Under the pieces are notes generated by a model. That model was not told the DNA's origin, searched no databases, and saw only the letters and a list, made by a program, of their open reading frames with translations. The position numbers and the translations under genes were made by a program. From positions 84,381 through 148,380 of the forward strand of contig DKDJ01000006.1 in the NCBI GenBank assembly GCA_002451795.1: DNA of 64,000 nucleotides. Direction: 5' to 3'. Positions 15,195 through 24,588 of the stretch are shown piece after piece. The first letter of the stretch is position 1; each line of letters begins with the position of its first letter. Source of the DNA: Bacteroidales bacterium UBA6851. Lineage in GTDB: Bacteria > Bacteroidota > Bacteroidia > Bacteroidales > UBA932.

Positions 15195-16187
15195 ATGCCA
15201 GACAGCAACTTTATAGACTACGTTAAAATATACTGCGCATCCGGACACGGAGGCGCAGGTTCGGTGCACCTTCATAGGGCCAAATACATTCCCAAGGGCG
15301 GTCCGGATGGAGGTGATGGTGGTAGGGGAGGACACATCATCCTTCGCGCAAACCCTCAGTTTTGGACACTGATCCATCTCAAATACCGCAAGCACATTAA
15401 GGCCGATGACGGAGAGAAGGGCGGAGCCGCCAACTGCCGTGGCAAGAACGGAACAGACATTTATCTGGACGTTCCTGTCGGAACTGTTGTTAAAGACGCT
15501 GAGACATCAGATACTCTTTTTGAGTTGGTAGAACCTGGCGAGGAGCGCATCCTATGCAAGGGAGGTAGGGGAGGACTCGGCAATAGCAATTTCAAGTCAG
15601 CTACACAACAGACCCCAAGATTTGCCCAGCCTGGCGAAGACGGGCAGGAGGGTGTGTATGTGCTTGAGTTGAAACTCCTTGCTGATGTTGGACTTGTTGG
15701 CTTTCCAAATGCTGGCAAGTCTACACTGCTGAGCTCTATCACAGCCGCCAAACCCAAGATTGCCTCTTACGCATTCACAACACTTGAGCCTAACCTTGGC
15801 ATCGTCAGCTACCACGACGGAAAGTCCTTCGTGATGGCAGACATTCCGGGTATTATCGAAGGAGCTCATGAAGGCAAGGGAATTGGTATCCGGTTTCTGC
15901 GCCATATTGAGCGCAACTCAGTATTGCTATTTATGGTCAGTGTGGAGGAAGAAGATATTTCCTCTGCCTATAAGACGCTTCTCAACGAGCTGAAGATGTA
16001 CAACCCAGAACTCCTCACCAAGCAGAGAGTGCTCGCTGTCACTAAATGCGATCTCATTGACAAAGACATAGAGAAAGACATAGCCAGACATCTTCCACGG
16101 AAGATTCCTCACGTGTTCATATCGTCATCTACGGGAGAAGGACTTGCAGAACTCAAGAATGTACTTTGGGAAGCACTTCAGCAGTAA
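15195..16187 (+). CDS. obg: Obg-family GTPase
   Basis: A 330-residue GTPase that associates with the 50S ribosomal subunit and links GTP/ppGpp levels to ribosome maturation. Residues 1-158 are the glycine-rich Obg domain (GHGGAGSVHLHR, GGPDGGDGGRGGH). The G domain has GFPNAGKSTLL (G1), DIPGIIEGAHEGKG (G3) and TKCD (G4). There is no C-terminal OCT extension, as in most Bacteroidetes forms. A PAP2 phosphatase gene follows after 3 bases. The long structured leader suggests post-transcriptional control. Confidence 0.97.
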   Translation: MPDSNFIDYVKIYCASGHGGAGSVHLHRAKYIPKGGPDGGDGGRGGHIILRANPQFWTLIHLKYRKHIKADDGEKGGAANCRGKNGTDIYLDVPVGTVVKDAETSDTLFELVEPGEERILCKGGRGGLGNSNFKSATQQTPRFAQPGEDGQEGVYVLELKLLADVGLVGFPNAGKSTLLSSITAAKPKIASYAFTTLEPNLGIVSYHDGKSFVMADIPGIIEGAHEGKGIGIRFLRHIERNSVLLFMVSVEEEDISSAYKTLLNELKMYNPELLTKQRVLAVTKCDLIDKDIEKDIARHLPRKIPHVFISSSTGEGLAELKNVLWEALQQ

Positions 16188-16190
16188 GGA

Positions 16191-16814
16191 ATGGGATTGT
16201 TCAGCACAATAGTGCAGGCCGACAAGGTTGCAACTCTTTTTATTAATAGATTAAGCTCCCCTATCACCGATTTCATATGGGAGTCGTTTTCGGATAAGGA
16301 TCTATGGTTTCCGTTGTATTTAACGATAATTCTCCTATTATTCTGGAAACTCGGCACTCGAAAAGCAGCCTTGTCCATATTGGCCATATTGATTTCAATC
16401 ATTATTTGTGATCAATTCGGCAATATCTGCAAAGAATACTTCGAAAGGCTTAGGCCATGCCACGATCTATGGATGAGAAATCATGGACTGCGCATTATCG
16501 AGTCAACGGGCAACCTATACGGATTCTACTCGGCACATGCAGCCAATGCTATGGGGTTCGCAGTATGTTCATCACTGATTTTCAATCATCTGCACGGGCA
16601 CACGAGAGATGTAAGAATATACACGGCCATGATTACACTATGGGCCGTGCTCGTGGGGATTAGCAGGATCTTGGTAGGGAAGCATTATCTCGGAGATGTG
16701 CTCGCTGGATTTGCCATCGGCGTACTGATTGGATGGGCTGCTGCCAAGTTATCCATTCTTATTTGCAAGACTTGGCGTCACACTTTTTCATCACACGAAT
16801 CTTCTCGCCTGTGA
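16191..16814 (+). CDS. PAP2-family membrane phosphatase
   Basis: A 207-residue integral membrane phosphatase with about six helices. All three PAP2 motifs are seen: KEYFERLRPC (KxxxxxxRP), YSAHAANAM (PSGH-type, here with SAH) and RILVGKHYLGDVLAG (SRxxxxxHxxxD-type). Likely substrates are undecaprenyl diphosphate or phosphatidate-type lipid phosphates. It starts 3 bases after obg. Its last 56 bases overlap the convergent lipid-kinase gene, so both C-termini are encoded by the same DNA. Confidence 0.88.
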   Translation: MGLFSTIVQADKVATLFINRLSSPITDFIWESFSDKDLWFPLYLTIILLLFWKLGTRKAALSILAILISIIICDQFGNICKEYFERLRPCHDLWMRNHGLRIIESTGNLYGFYSAHAANAMGFAVCSSLIFNHLHGHTRDVRIYTAMITLWAVLVGISRILVGKHYLGDVLAGFAIGVLIGWAAAKLSILICKTWRHTFSSHESSRL

Positions 16815-17724
16815 CATCCAGACTAATAGGTAGCCGTCCCACAAGTTCTCCATCTATCTCCATTATATCAGACGAATCCTTATCCAACGGCATCATCCGA
16901 AACGACTTACACTTGCCATAGATCACCTGCACTGCCCTGTCAAACGTACCGTTGAATAGGCGAGGGACTAGCTTAAACATATTGAAAATGGACATTTCCG
17001 GAATGATCACATAATCTAGCAGCCCGTCATTCATCTCAGCACAAGGTACTTGTCGCATGCCGGCGCCAGAATATTTACCGTTGCCAAATGCGACCGAATA
17101 GCACTTCCCGGAAAAGACCAGAACATCATCGGCATAACAACTCACACTGATCCGCCGCATATTTGCAATCGTATGAAAAAGTGCATTGATATAGATATAT
17201 CGTCCTCTCTTCCCACTCTCTTTCTGAAAATTTACCCTCTGGCAAACATGCGAGTCAAAGCCAACTCCTCCCACATTAGCCATATAAGTAGTCTTGCCGC
17301 CATCACACGTCATCCGCACCACATCCATCAGTGATTCACCGCCTTCAAGTATCGCATCTAAAGCCTCTTCCACGTCATTTGATATGCCCAGAGACTTAAT
17401 CCAATCATTGCCTGATCCTATGGGAATGACACCTATATAGAACTCTTCCATAGGAACTCCATGCGCAAAACACCATCTACCCACACCATTATACACCTCA
17501 TGAAGCGAGCCATCCCCGCCCACAGCCACAATCTTTCGATATCCACGTCCGGCAGCATCCCAAGCCAGCTCCATAGCATGACGCTTATGATCCGTCATAG
17601 CCGTAACAAAAGATACCCCAAGCATCTCCAGTCTTTTCTCAACAGGAAGCCACTTGTACATCGTCATACCAGAGCCAGCACGCGGATTCACTATGAAATA
17701 ATAATCGGATTTCAAATCTGACAT
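16759..17724 (-). CDS. Diacylglycerol/lipid kinase family protein (YegS/DgkB type)
   Basis: A 321-residue cytoplasmic lipid kinase. The start FIVNPRAGSG, the nucleotide loop VAVGGDGSLHEVYNG and PIGSGNDWIKSLG are the DAGK catalytic-domain motifs; the C-terminal half contains the conserved GNGKYSGAGM and DGLLD. It phosphorylates a diacylglycerol, sphingoid-like or related lipid. Substrate is undetermined, and because a cysteate synthase lies in the window, sulfonolipid or sphingolipid precursors are conceivable. It overlaps the PAP2 phosphatase by 56 bases tail-to-tail, pairing a lipid kinase with a lipid phosphatase. Confidence 0.88.
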   Translation of the reverse strand: MSDLKSDYYFIVNPRAGSGMTMYKWLPVEKRLEMLGVSFVTAMTDHKRHAMELAWDAAGRGYRKIVAVGGDGSLHEVYNGVGRWCFAHGVPMEEFYIGVIPIGSGNDWIKSLGISNDVEEALDAILEGGESLMDVVRMTCDGGKTTYMANVGGVGFDSHVCQRVNFQKESGKRGRYIYINALFHTIANMRRISVSCYADDVLVFSGKCYSVAFGNGKYSGAGMRQVPCAEMNDGLLDYVIIPEMSIFNMFKLVPRLFNGTFDRAVQVIYGKCKSFRMMPLDKDSSDIMEIDGELVGRLPISLDVTGEKIRVMKKCDAKSCK

Positions 17725-17748
17725 AATACAAAATTAAGGAATATTTGT

Positions 17749-17756
17749 TAAATTTG
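17749..17756 (+). promoter_or_regulatory. Predicted -7 box of the parA operon
   Basis: TAAATTTG matches TAnnTTTG, 20 bases before the parA ATG. No clear -33 partner. Confidence 0.45.
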
Positions 17757-17776
17757 TATTCTTTGAATATAGGATT

Positions 17777-18556
17777 ATGGGAAAAGTCATAGCTATAGCC
17801 AACCAGAAAGGCGGAGTAGGTAAGACCACCACGGCCATTAACCTCGCCGCTTCTCTTGCAGTGCTGGAGAAAAAAGTGCTCATAATTGATGCCGACCCTC
17901 AGGCCAACACCACGTCAGGGCTCAATTTCTCGCCGGACAACGACGAGAGGAGATCTTTATATGAAGTGTTGATCGGAGAAATTGACATCACCGACGCCCT
18001 TATTCAGACCGAAATAGAGAGACTTCAGATGATACCGTCACACATCAATCTTGTCGGCGCCGAGATAGAGCTTCTCAATTTCGAAAACCGCGAGTCCGTC
18101 ATGAAGACGGCACTTGCATCCATCCGCGACAACTATGACTACATCATCATAGACTGCTCCCCGTCCCTTGGCATAATTACCATCAACTCGCTCACTGCTG
18201 CAGACTCTGTGATGATTCCAGTGCAGCCAGAGTTCTTTGCTTTGGAGGGACTTGGGAAGCTTCTCCAGACTATCAAGTTAGTCCAGAGCGAGTCCAACCC
18301 CGACCTTGACATAGAGGGGTTCGTGGTCACCATGTTCGACGGAAGGACCAGAGTCCATAGTCAGGTGCTTTCAGAACTTAGAGACCACTTCAAGGATATG
18401 GTCTTCAACACCATCATCCAGAGGAACATACGACTAAGCGAAGCACCGTCTCATGGAAAACCTATAATCTTGTATGACGTCATGTGCAACGGCTCCAACA
18501 ACTACCTCAATCTTGCCGGAGAGGTCATGGAGCATAATGGAGAGAAGAGAATATGA
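17777..18556 (+). CDS. parA: Chromosome-partitioning ATPase ParA (Soj)
   Basis: A 259-residue deviant-Walker ATPase that drives origin segregation with ParB. The N-terminus has the KGGVGKTTTAINLAASL P-loop with the signature lysine, IIDADPQANTT follows, and IIDCSPSLGI is the Walker B-like segment. Length and absence of an N-terminal HTH fit chromosomal Soj rather than plasmid ParA. It overlaps parB by 4 bases. The parA-parB-DUF5683-transglycosylase order is a common Bacteroidetes chromosomal arrangement. Confidence 0.97.
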   Translation: MGKVIAIANQKGGVGKTTTAINLAASLAVLEKKVLIIDADPQANTTSGLNFSPDNDERRSLYEVLIGEIDITDALIQTEIERLQMIPSHINLVGAEIELLNFENRESVMKTALASIRDNYDYIIIDCSPSLGIITINSLTAADSVMIPVQPEFFALEGLGKLLQTIKLVQSESNPDLDIEGFVVTMFDGRTRVHSQVLSELRDHFKDMVFNTIIQRNIRLSEAPSHGKPIILYDVMCNGSNNYLNLAGEVMEHNGEKRI

Positions 18557-19494
18557 GTAAAGTACAGAGAGGATTAGGGAAAGGCGTTGGTGCCATCTTC
18601 GGAGGCGTACCCAATGCAGACCAGCTGCGAAAGCCTGTCGGATACATAAATAAAGAAGTGGTCGGAGCCCAGAGCAGCCACGAGAACACAGCAGACATAC
18701 TCCGCGTTCCGGTGGAGATGATAGAGCCCAATCCATTCCAGCCGCGTCTGTCCTTTGACCAGGAAGCCTTGAATGAACTTGCATCCTCCATTCGGACACT
18801 TGGACTTATACAGCCTATTACAGTCCGACGCAGTTCTCCAGGCAAATATCAGATAATCAGCGGAGAACGCAGATATAAAGCCTGCCGTCTCGCAGGTTTG
18901 TCCACCATACCAGCATACATCAGGGACACAGACGATCAAGGGATGCTCGAAATGGCCATCGTAGAGAATGTACAAAGAGAGAATCTTGATCCTATTGAAC
19001 TTGCGCTCAGTTACCAACGTCTTATTGACGAGTGCGATCTAACACAAGACAAGCTTGCAGAAAGAGTCGGCAAAAATAGGGCTACGGTCGCTAATACTAT
19101 CCGGCTTCTCAAACTCCCGGCCAAAGTCCAGCATGATATAAAGGTAGGGCTTCTGACTATGGGGCATGCCAAGGCCATTCTTGGCGTAAACGATCCAGAT
19201 AAGCAGGAGCAACTCTGTGACCTTGTAATCAAAGACGGCATGTCAGTGCGAGAGCTTGAAGCCCTGGTCAGAAAAGTGCTGGTGGAGCCTTCTGCCTCCT
19301 CAAAGCCGGCCCAGCCCAAGACGCAAGAACTCCCTGATGACTATTACAAGATACTTAGCCATGTGGGACGTTATTTCTCCAATGACATTTCCCTCAAGCG
19401 CTCAGCCTCCGGAAAGGGAACCATGACCATCAGATTCAGTTCAGACGAGGAAGTCAGGACTTTCGTCAAAGCATTGGAAGACAAGGAGTTCTGA
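18553..19494 (+). CDS. parB: Chromosome-partitioning protein ParB
   Basis: A 313-residue CTP-dependent clamp that loads on parS sites. The N-terminus has the conserved basic RGLGKGVGAIFGG, residues about 55-145 the ParB/Srx CTPase fold (PNPFQPR, ISGERRYKACRLAG, VENVQRENLDPIE), then an HTH (LTQDKLAERVGKNRATVANTIRLLKLP) and a C-terminal dimerisation region. It is coupled by overlaps to parA upstream and to the DUF5683 gene downstream (1 base). No parS-like palindrome was noticed in the window, but I could not search for it exhaustively. Confidence 0.96.
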   Translation: MSKVQRGLGKGVGAIFGGVPNADQLRKPVGYINKEVVGAQSSHENTADILRVPVEMIEPNPFQPRLSFDQEALNELASSIRTLGLIQPITVRRSSPGKYQIISGERRYKACRLAGLSTIPAYIRDTDDQGMLEMAIVENVQRENLDPIELALSYQRLIDECDLTQDKLAERVGKNRATVANTIRLLKLPAKVQHDIKVGLLTMGHAKAILGVNDPDKQEQLCDLVIKDGMSVRELEALVRKVLVEPSASSKPAQPKTQELPDDYYKILSHVGRYFSNDISLKRSASGKGTMTIRFSSDEEVRTFVKALEDKEF

Positions 19495-20405
19495 TGGAAT
19501 TCAGAAAGTCGATAATTTCTATTGTACTCGTTTCGCTGGCAGCAATATTGTTCAGCGGAAACATTCACGCACAATTCCGCTCCGAAGCATTCAGCCAGTC
19601 ATATAGCGACAGCAGCTCTTCCACCTCATCCAAAGACTCTGTGGAGACGCTATTCTCATTCAAAGAGTACTTCTCAGGTCTTGGCCACAAGAAAGAATTA
19701 AAAATAGGCACTCTTGCGGGCGGTTCAGCAGTTTTCGTAGGAGGATGTCAGATTTACAACAAACAGTATTGGAAATTGCCGATAATATACGGTGTCATGG
19801 GAGCAGGTATTGGTGCCGGGATACATTTTCACAACCAAGGCAACAATACAGCTGCAGCTCTTAGTTTCGCGGGTGCCGGACTAGCATGGTGGGGGTCGCT
19901 AATGGATGGCGTAATAAGCTATAAACCTGACGATTATCCCAGTGCAGGTAAGGCTACACTTTATTCTATCCTTCTGCCAGGGCTTGGTCAGATTTATAAC
20001 AAAGAGTACTGGAAACTCCCACTATACCTCGGCGGACTGGGAGCTGCATTCCACTACTATTCAGATTTCAACCGCAATTTCCAGCGCTTCCGCAATATCT
20101 ATATCGAGGCCACCAATCCTGACGTTCAGTACGATGGACCCATCACAGCCGAGCAAGCGCTCTACTACCGCAACATCTACCGCAGATACAGAGACTACTC
20201 AATGCTAATAATGGCCGCAGTATATCTCCTTCAGGTAATAGATGCTAACGTGTTCTCATACATGCATGATTTTGAGGTGACAGACGATTTGTCTATGAGC
20301 ATGGAACCAGTTATCCAACTGCCAGATTACCAGCTGGCAATGATTCCATCATCAGGCTTTGGAGCAAATCTCACCCTTGGGGTAAAATTAGGTTTAAAAT
20401 TTTAA
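19494..20405 (+). CDS. DUF5683-domain exported membrane protein
   Basis: A 303-residue protein with an N-terminal signal peptide (hydrophobic IISIVLVSLAAILFSG, cut near HAQ). It contains two copies of a repeat: IYNKQYWKLPIIYG (about residues 88-101) and LGQIYNKEYWKLPLYLG (about 163-179), each followed by glycine-rich hydrophobic segments, so an internal duplication of the DUF5683 core. No enzymatic residues are evident. It lies between parB and a cell-wall lytic enzyme in a conserved Bacteroidetes order, which suggests a role near envelope growth or division, but the function is unknown. Confidence 0.82.
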   Translation: MEFRKSIISIVLVSLAAILFSGNIHAQFRSEAFSQSYSDSSSSTSSKDSVETLFSFKEYFSGLGHKKELKIGTLAGGSAVFVGGCQIYNKQYWKLPIIYGVMGAGIGAGIHFHNQGNNTAAALSFAGAGLAWWGSLMDGVISYKPDDYPSAGKATLYSILLPGLGQIYNKEYWKLPLYLGGLGAAFHYYSDFNRNFQRFRNIYIEATNPDVQYDGPITAEQALYYRNIYRRYRDYSMLIMAAVYLLQVIDANVFSYMHDFEVTDDLSMSMEPVIQLPDYQLAMIPSSGFGANLTLGVKLGLKF

Positions 20406-20407
20406 AA

Positions 20408-22039
20408 ATGAAGAGATTAATCATATTAATACCATTCCTTTTATTAAGTCTACATACTGAAGCCCAGAATGCAGGATTCCTTTTCGGAAGACCTACCAGA
20501 AAACAGCTTCAGAAAGAAAATGAAGAATTGAAGGCTACGCTCGATTCTCTACAGACACTCGTGGATAGTTTCGGACAGAGACGCTATCTGGAGGATAGCG
20601 AGTTGATCGCAGTCATGGAAGGAAATTCGGAAGCAGAAGCCGATGACATCATATATTCCGCTGAGATAAGCGATAGCCTACTCCAACTTTGGTACAAGAG
20701 TTCTTCCATCACCAACTACGATGCCATACATGACTATGATATGGATTCAGTCAGATTCACATCCAACGTAAGTGATAAGGAGATGATACGAAGACTTGAA
20801 TCCATGAATTCATTTATATCCCTACCATTCAATGAGAATGTGAAGAACTATATCATTCTCTACTCCGAGAAAATGCCTGAAAGGATGGGACGGGTGCTTG
20901 GACTCAGCAATTACTATTTCCCGATATTTGAGGACATCTTGAACAGATATGATCTTCCAGAGGAGCTCAAATATATGGCTGTAGTGGAGTCTATGCTCAA
21001 TCCTACCGCAACCTCACGCGCAGGCGCAAAAGGTATATGGCAGTTCATATATAGCACAGCCAAATCTTACGGACTGGAAATCAACTCATACGTGGACGAA
21101 AGAATGGATGTAGAGAAATCCATGGATGCCGCAGCCAGATACCTTCGTGACGCCTACAGGATATTCGGCGACTGGGCATTGGCAATAAGTTCCTACAATT
21201 GTGGAGCAGGAAACGTCTCCAAAGCCATCAGAAGGGCCGGGGGAAGCAGGGACTATTGGACCATTTACAATTATCTTCCGAGAGAGACAAGAGGCTATGT
21301 GCCGGCATTCGTAGCTGCCATGTATGCAATGACGTATAGCCGGGAGTATGGAATTGTCCCACAAAACGTGGGCATGCCTGTGCAGACCGACACATTCGAG
21401 ATTCGAAAGAATCTTCACTTTGCCCAGATTCAAGGGAAGGTTGGTGTGCCTATGGAGGACTTAAGGCAACTCAACCCGCAGTATTTCAACGACATAATAC
21501 CAGGAACGAATCACAGTTACACCTTAAAGCTTCCTGTATCATGGACGAGCACTTTCCTTGATACTCCCATAGACAGTATTTATGCGTACAAAGCCGACTC
21601 TCTATTGACTCAGAAAGTCGTAAAGGACGTAAAGAAAGCAGGTACGAAGGCAGCACAAGAAAGAATCTCATATAGGGTCAAGAGCGGAGACTATCTTGGA
21701 CGCATTGCAAGCAGATATGGAGTAAGCGTCAACCAGTTGAAGAAGTGGAACAACCTGCGCTCCTCCAACATCAAAGTCGGTCAGATACTCTACATCTACA
21801 CTAATGGCGGACATACGTCAAGCAGCAAGGCATCATCAAAGAGCACTTCTGCCAAGAGCAGTACGTCGTCAAGCAGCAAGTCGAAGAGCAGCAGCGTCAC
21901 CTACACGGTCAAAAACGGTGACTCTCTCTATAAGATAGCAAAGAAATATCCAGGAATAAGTGCAGACAACATAAAGAAAGCCAACGGACTCAAAAACGAT
22001 AGCATCCGTCCTGGACAGAAGCTGAAAATCCCTCTATAA
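20408..22039 (+). CDS. Lytic transglycosylase with two LysM domains (MltD type)
   Basis: A 543-residue exported murein hydrolase. After a signal peptide and a coiled region (RKQLQKENEELKATLDSLQ), residues about 165-310 form the SLT domain: YMAVVESMLNPTATS with the catalytic Glu, AGAKGIWQF and ISSYNCGAGN. Two LysM domains (about 420-466 and 495-542, YRVKSGDYLGRIA and YTVKNGDSLYKIA) bind peptidoglycan and are joined by a Ser/Lys-rich linker. It cleaves glycan strands with anhydromuropeptide formation in the periplasm. It is the last gene of the parAB operon, ending 15 bases from convergent rarA. Confidence 0.93.
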   Translation: MKRLIILIPFLLLSLHTEAQNAGFLFGRPTRKQLQKENEELKATLDSLQTLVDSFGQRRYLEDSELIAVMEGNSEAEADDIIYSAEISDSLLQLWYKSSSITNYDAIHDYDMDSVRFTSNVSDKEMIRRLESMNSFISLPFNENVKNYIILYSEKMPERMGRVLGLSNYYFPIFEDILNRYDLPEELKYMAVVESMLNPTATSRAGAKGIWQFIYSTAKSYGLEINSYVDERMDVEKSMDAAARYLRDAYRIFGDWALAISSYNCGAGNVSKAIRRAGGSRDYWTIYNYLPRETRGYVPAFVAAMYAMTYSREYGIVPQNVGMPVQTDTFEIRKNLHFAQIQGKVGVPMEDLRQLNPQYFNDIIPGTNHSYTLKLPVSWTSTFLDTPIDSIYAYKADSLLTQKVVKDVKKAGTKAAQERISYRVKSGDYLGRIASRYGVSVNQLKKWNNLRSSNIKVGQILYIYTNGGHTSSSKASSKSTSAKSSTSSSSKSKSSSVTYTVKNGDSLYKIAKKYPGISADNIKKANGLKNDSIRPGQKLKIPL

Positions 22040-22054
22040 CAAACAGGGAAAAGG

Positions 22055-23356
22055 TTATTTCTTATAGTATTTGGGCCAGCAGTTTTCAAGATAAGACTTG
22101 AGCGAATCCTCATGACGGTTTGACTGAGGCTCATAGAATACCTTTCCAGAAAGGGCAGAAGGCATATATTCTTGATCCGCGAAGTGTCCTGGATAGTCAT
22201 GGGCATATTTATATCCGTCAGAATAGCCAAGATCAGACATAAGTTTAGTCGGAGCATTTCGCAGGTAAAGAGGCACGGGGCAAGTCGAATCCTTATGCGC
22301 CACGTCAAGTGCTTCATTTATCGCCATATACGCAGAATTACTCTTAGGCGAACTAGCAAGATATATTGCACACTCACTTAGTGGGATACGAGCTTCGGGC
22401 ATTCCAATGGAATGGACAATTCTGAAAGTGGCATCCGCAAGCAGAAGCGCATTAGGATTAGCAAGTCCGACATCTTCCGCAGCCAGGATACATAACCTTC
22501 TGGCAATAAACAATGGATCTTCGCCACCATCAAGCATACGAGCCATCCAATATACAGCAGCATTGGGATCCGAGCCACGGACACTTTTTATAAAAGCAGA
22601 GATGATATCATAGTGCATCTCCCCATCCTTATCATATATTGCAACATTGTCCTGAAGACACTCTGTTACAGTCTTATTATCAATAATGGCGGTTGGCTTA
22701 TCAGCTTGAGAGTCTATTACAATCTCAAGGATATTAAGCAATTTACGCCCATCACCACCACTTTGACGAAATAGAGCATCGGTCTGACGGACTTCCACAT
22801 TACGATGCTTGAGTACAACATCCTCTTTTAACGCCCTATTCATAAGCGCCTCCAAGTCCTGCACATCAAGACTTTTAAGCACAAAAACTTGACATCTTGA
22901 CAAAAGGGGAGTAATGACTTCGAAAGAAGGGTTTTCCGTGGTGGCTCCTATCAACACCACCGTACCCGCTTCAACGGCACCCAACAAGGCATCCTGCTGG
23001 GCTTTGTTAAACCGGTGAATCTCATCTATGAAAAGAATAGGTGCTGCGGCAGGGGAGAATAGGGACTTCGAACGTGCAGCATCTATCACATCTCTCACAT
23101 CCTTAACACCCGAACTGACAGCAGAAAGCGTGTAGAATTCCCTATCCAAAGTTTGAGAGATAATCCTCGCAAGAGTGGTCTTTCCCACTCCTGGAGGCCC
23201 CCATAGAATAAACGAAGACAGACTGCCCGAGTCAATCATTTTCCTTAGTATGCAACCTTCCCCCACAAGATGCCTCTGACCGTAATAATCAGACAGATTA
23301 TGGGGGCGCATTCGCTCCGGAAGAGGTGGTAACATTTTTGTTACAGGCTCAAACAT
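22055..23356 (-). CDS. rarA: Replication-associated recombination protein A
   Basis: A 433-residue AAA+ ATPase (RarA/MgsA) acting at stalled replication forks. Walker A WGPPGVGKTTLAR, Walker B FIDEIHRFNKAQQD, sensor GATTENPSF and the C-terminal tetramerisation region (YWMARMLDGGEDPLFIARR) are all visible, and the length is typical. It is followed in the same direction by nothing close; the convergent transglycosylase ends 15 bases away. Upstream, an acetyltransferase gene ends 20 bases from its start on the same strand, so the two may be cotranscribed. Confidence 0.96.
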   Translation of the reverse strand: MFEPVTKMLPPLPERMRPHNLSDYYGQRHLVGEGCILRKMIDSGSLSSFILWGPPGVGKTTLARIISQTLDREFYTLSAVSSGVKDVRDVIDAARSKSLFSPAAAPILFIDEIHRFNKAQQDALLGAVEAGTVVLIGATTENPSFEVITPLLSRCQVFVLKSLDVQDLEALMNRALKEDVVLKHRNVEVRQTDALFRQSGGDGRKLLNILEIVIDSQADKPTAIIDNKTVTECLQDNVAIYDKDGEMHYDIISAFIKSVRGSDPNAAVYWMARMLDGGEDPLFIARRLCILAAEDVGLANPNALLLADATFRIVHSIGMPEARIPLSECAIYLASSPKSNSAYMAINEALDVAHKDSTCPVPLYLRNAPTKLMSDLGYSDGYKYAHDYPGHFADQEYMPSALSGKVFYEPQSNRHEDSLKSYLENCWPKYYKK

Positions 23357-23376
23357 ATCTGTTTTATTCGCTAATA

Positions 23377-24507
23377 TTAAAGAGATTTAATGTATGAACG
23401 ACGTCTCTTCTTGCATTCTTTATCAAAATCAGCAAACTGCCTCTGATTCTTGAGATTTGTCTCAAGAATAGCATTGGTTTCAGCCCATTTTACACCAGCA
23501 GCACTGTATTTTTTGAACATGTCAAGGAACACCAGAGAGTTCACGCCGGAGTTCTGGTAGTCTGGTCTTACGCCTACAAGAAGCATCTCCACACCCTCCT
23601 CTCTCTTCAGGAAAAGAGACTTAAGAATATACCACCAGCCGAATGGGAAGAGCTTGCCCCTTGACTTCTGAAGAGCCCTGGCGATAGACGGCATAGTAAT
23701 GCCGAATGCTACTATCTCATTGTTCTCATTCTCGACGATGCTCACATAGTTCAAATCAAGTATGCTCAGATAGAATCCAATATACTTGTCAGCCATATGC
23801 TCTGGAAGGACAGTGAAATTATAAAGATCCTTATAGCAGTCATTGATGACTTTGAAAATCTTGTGCGCGTAATCCTCCTCGCGGATGATCTTTTTGGTAA
23901 GAGGCCTAAGGTGAACATTAGTTCTCTGGGTAATGATGGCCGCTACACGCTCCATCTTCTCGGGGAGTTTCTCCGGAATATCGATCTTGTACTCTATCCA
24001 GTCAGCATCCTTTTTAAAGCCCATCCCCTCAATGTGCGTGACATAGTAAGGATAGTTATAGATGAGAGCCATAGTGCTCAACCTATCATACCCTTCTACG
24101 AGAAGTCCCTCCGGATCAAAATCAGTGAAGCCAAGAGGTCCTACCACTGACTCCATTCCATTCTCCCGTCCAAACTCCTCGACTTTAGCCATCAATGCAG
24201 AAGATACTTCCTTATCATCTATAAAATCGTACCATCCGAATCTGACTTCCTTATGATTCCACTGCTTATTGGCAAGATCATTTATTATAGCGGCAACACG
24301 TCCGGCCATCTTTCCGTCCTTATATGCAACATAGAGGTGCGACCGACAAAAATCCTGAGCCGCTCCTTTCTTCTGATCCAATGTATCCATTTGATCGAAA
24401 ACAAGCGGCGGTACATAGTATGGATTATCTTTGTACAACCTCTCTGGAAAATTCACGAACTCGCGTAGTTCCCTGCGCGTAGTCACTTCTTTTATCAATA
24501 TCGACAT
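23377..24507 (-). CDS. GNAT-like acetyltransferase-fold protein
   Basis: A 376-residue protein common in Bacteroidetes. Its N-terminus (FVNFPERLYKDNPYYVPPL) and the central GRVAAIINDLANK, plus VVGPLGFTDFDPEGLLVEGYD, define this family of tandem GNAT-fold proteins. The second half has VGVRPDYQNSGVNSLVF, which resembles an acetyl-CoA-binding loop although the canonical Q/RxxGxG/A is altered (QNSGVN). Substrate is unknown. It precedes rarA by 20 bases on the minus strand and is divergent from two exported proteins. Confidence 0.75.
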   Translation of the reverse strand: MSILIKEVTTRRELREFVNFPERLYKDNPYYVPPLVFDQMDTLDQKKGAAQDFCRSHLYVAYKDGKMAGRVAAIINDLANKQWNHKEVRFGWYDFIDDKEVSSALMAKVEEFGRENGMESVVGPLGFTDFDPEGLLVEGYDRLSTMALIYNYPYYVTHIEGMGFKKDADWIEYKIDIPEKLPEKMERVAAIITQRTNVHLRPLTKKIIREEDYAHKIFKVINDCYKDLYNFTVLPEHMADKYIGFYLSILDLNYVSIVENENNEIVAFGITMPSIARALQKSRGKLFPFGWWYILKSLFLKREEGVEMLLVGVRPDYQNSGVNSLVFLDMFKKYSAAGVKWAETNAILETNLKNQRQFADFDKECKKRRRSYIKSL

Positions 24508-24588
24508 CAGGTTTATTTTTTAGCATTGCGAAGTTACACTTTTCATAGGAAAAAATCAAAGAATTGGCTATATTCGTGCCTAATTGCC

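Noticed and set aside
17777..19494. Plasmid-type ParAB
   Set aside because: ParA lacks the N-terminal HTH of plasmid ParA, and the DUF5683-transglycosylase neighbours are chromosomal in Bacteroidetes.
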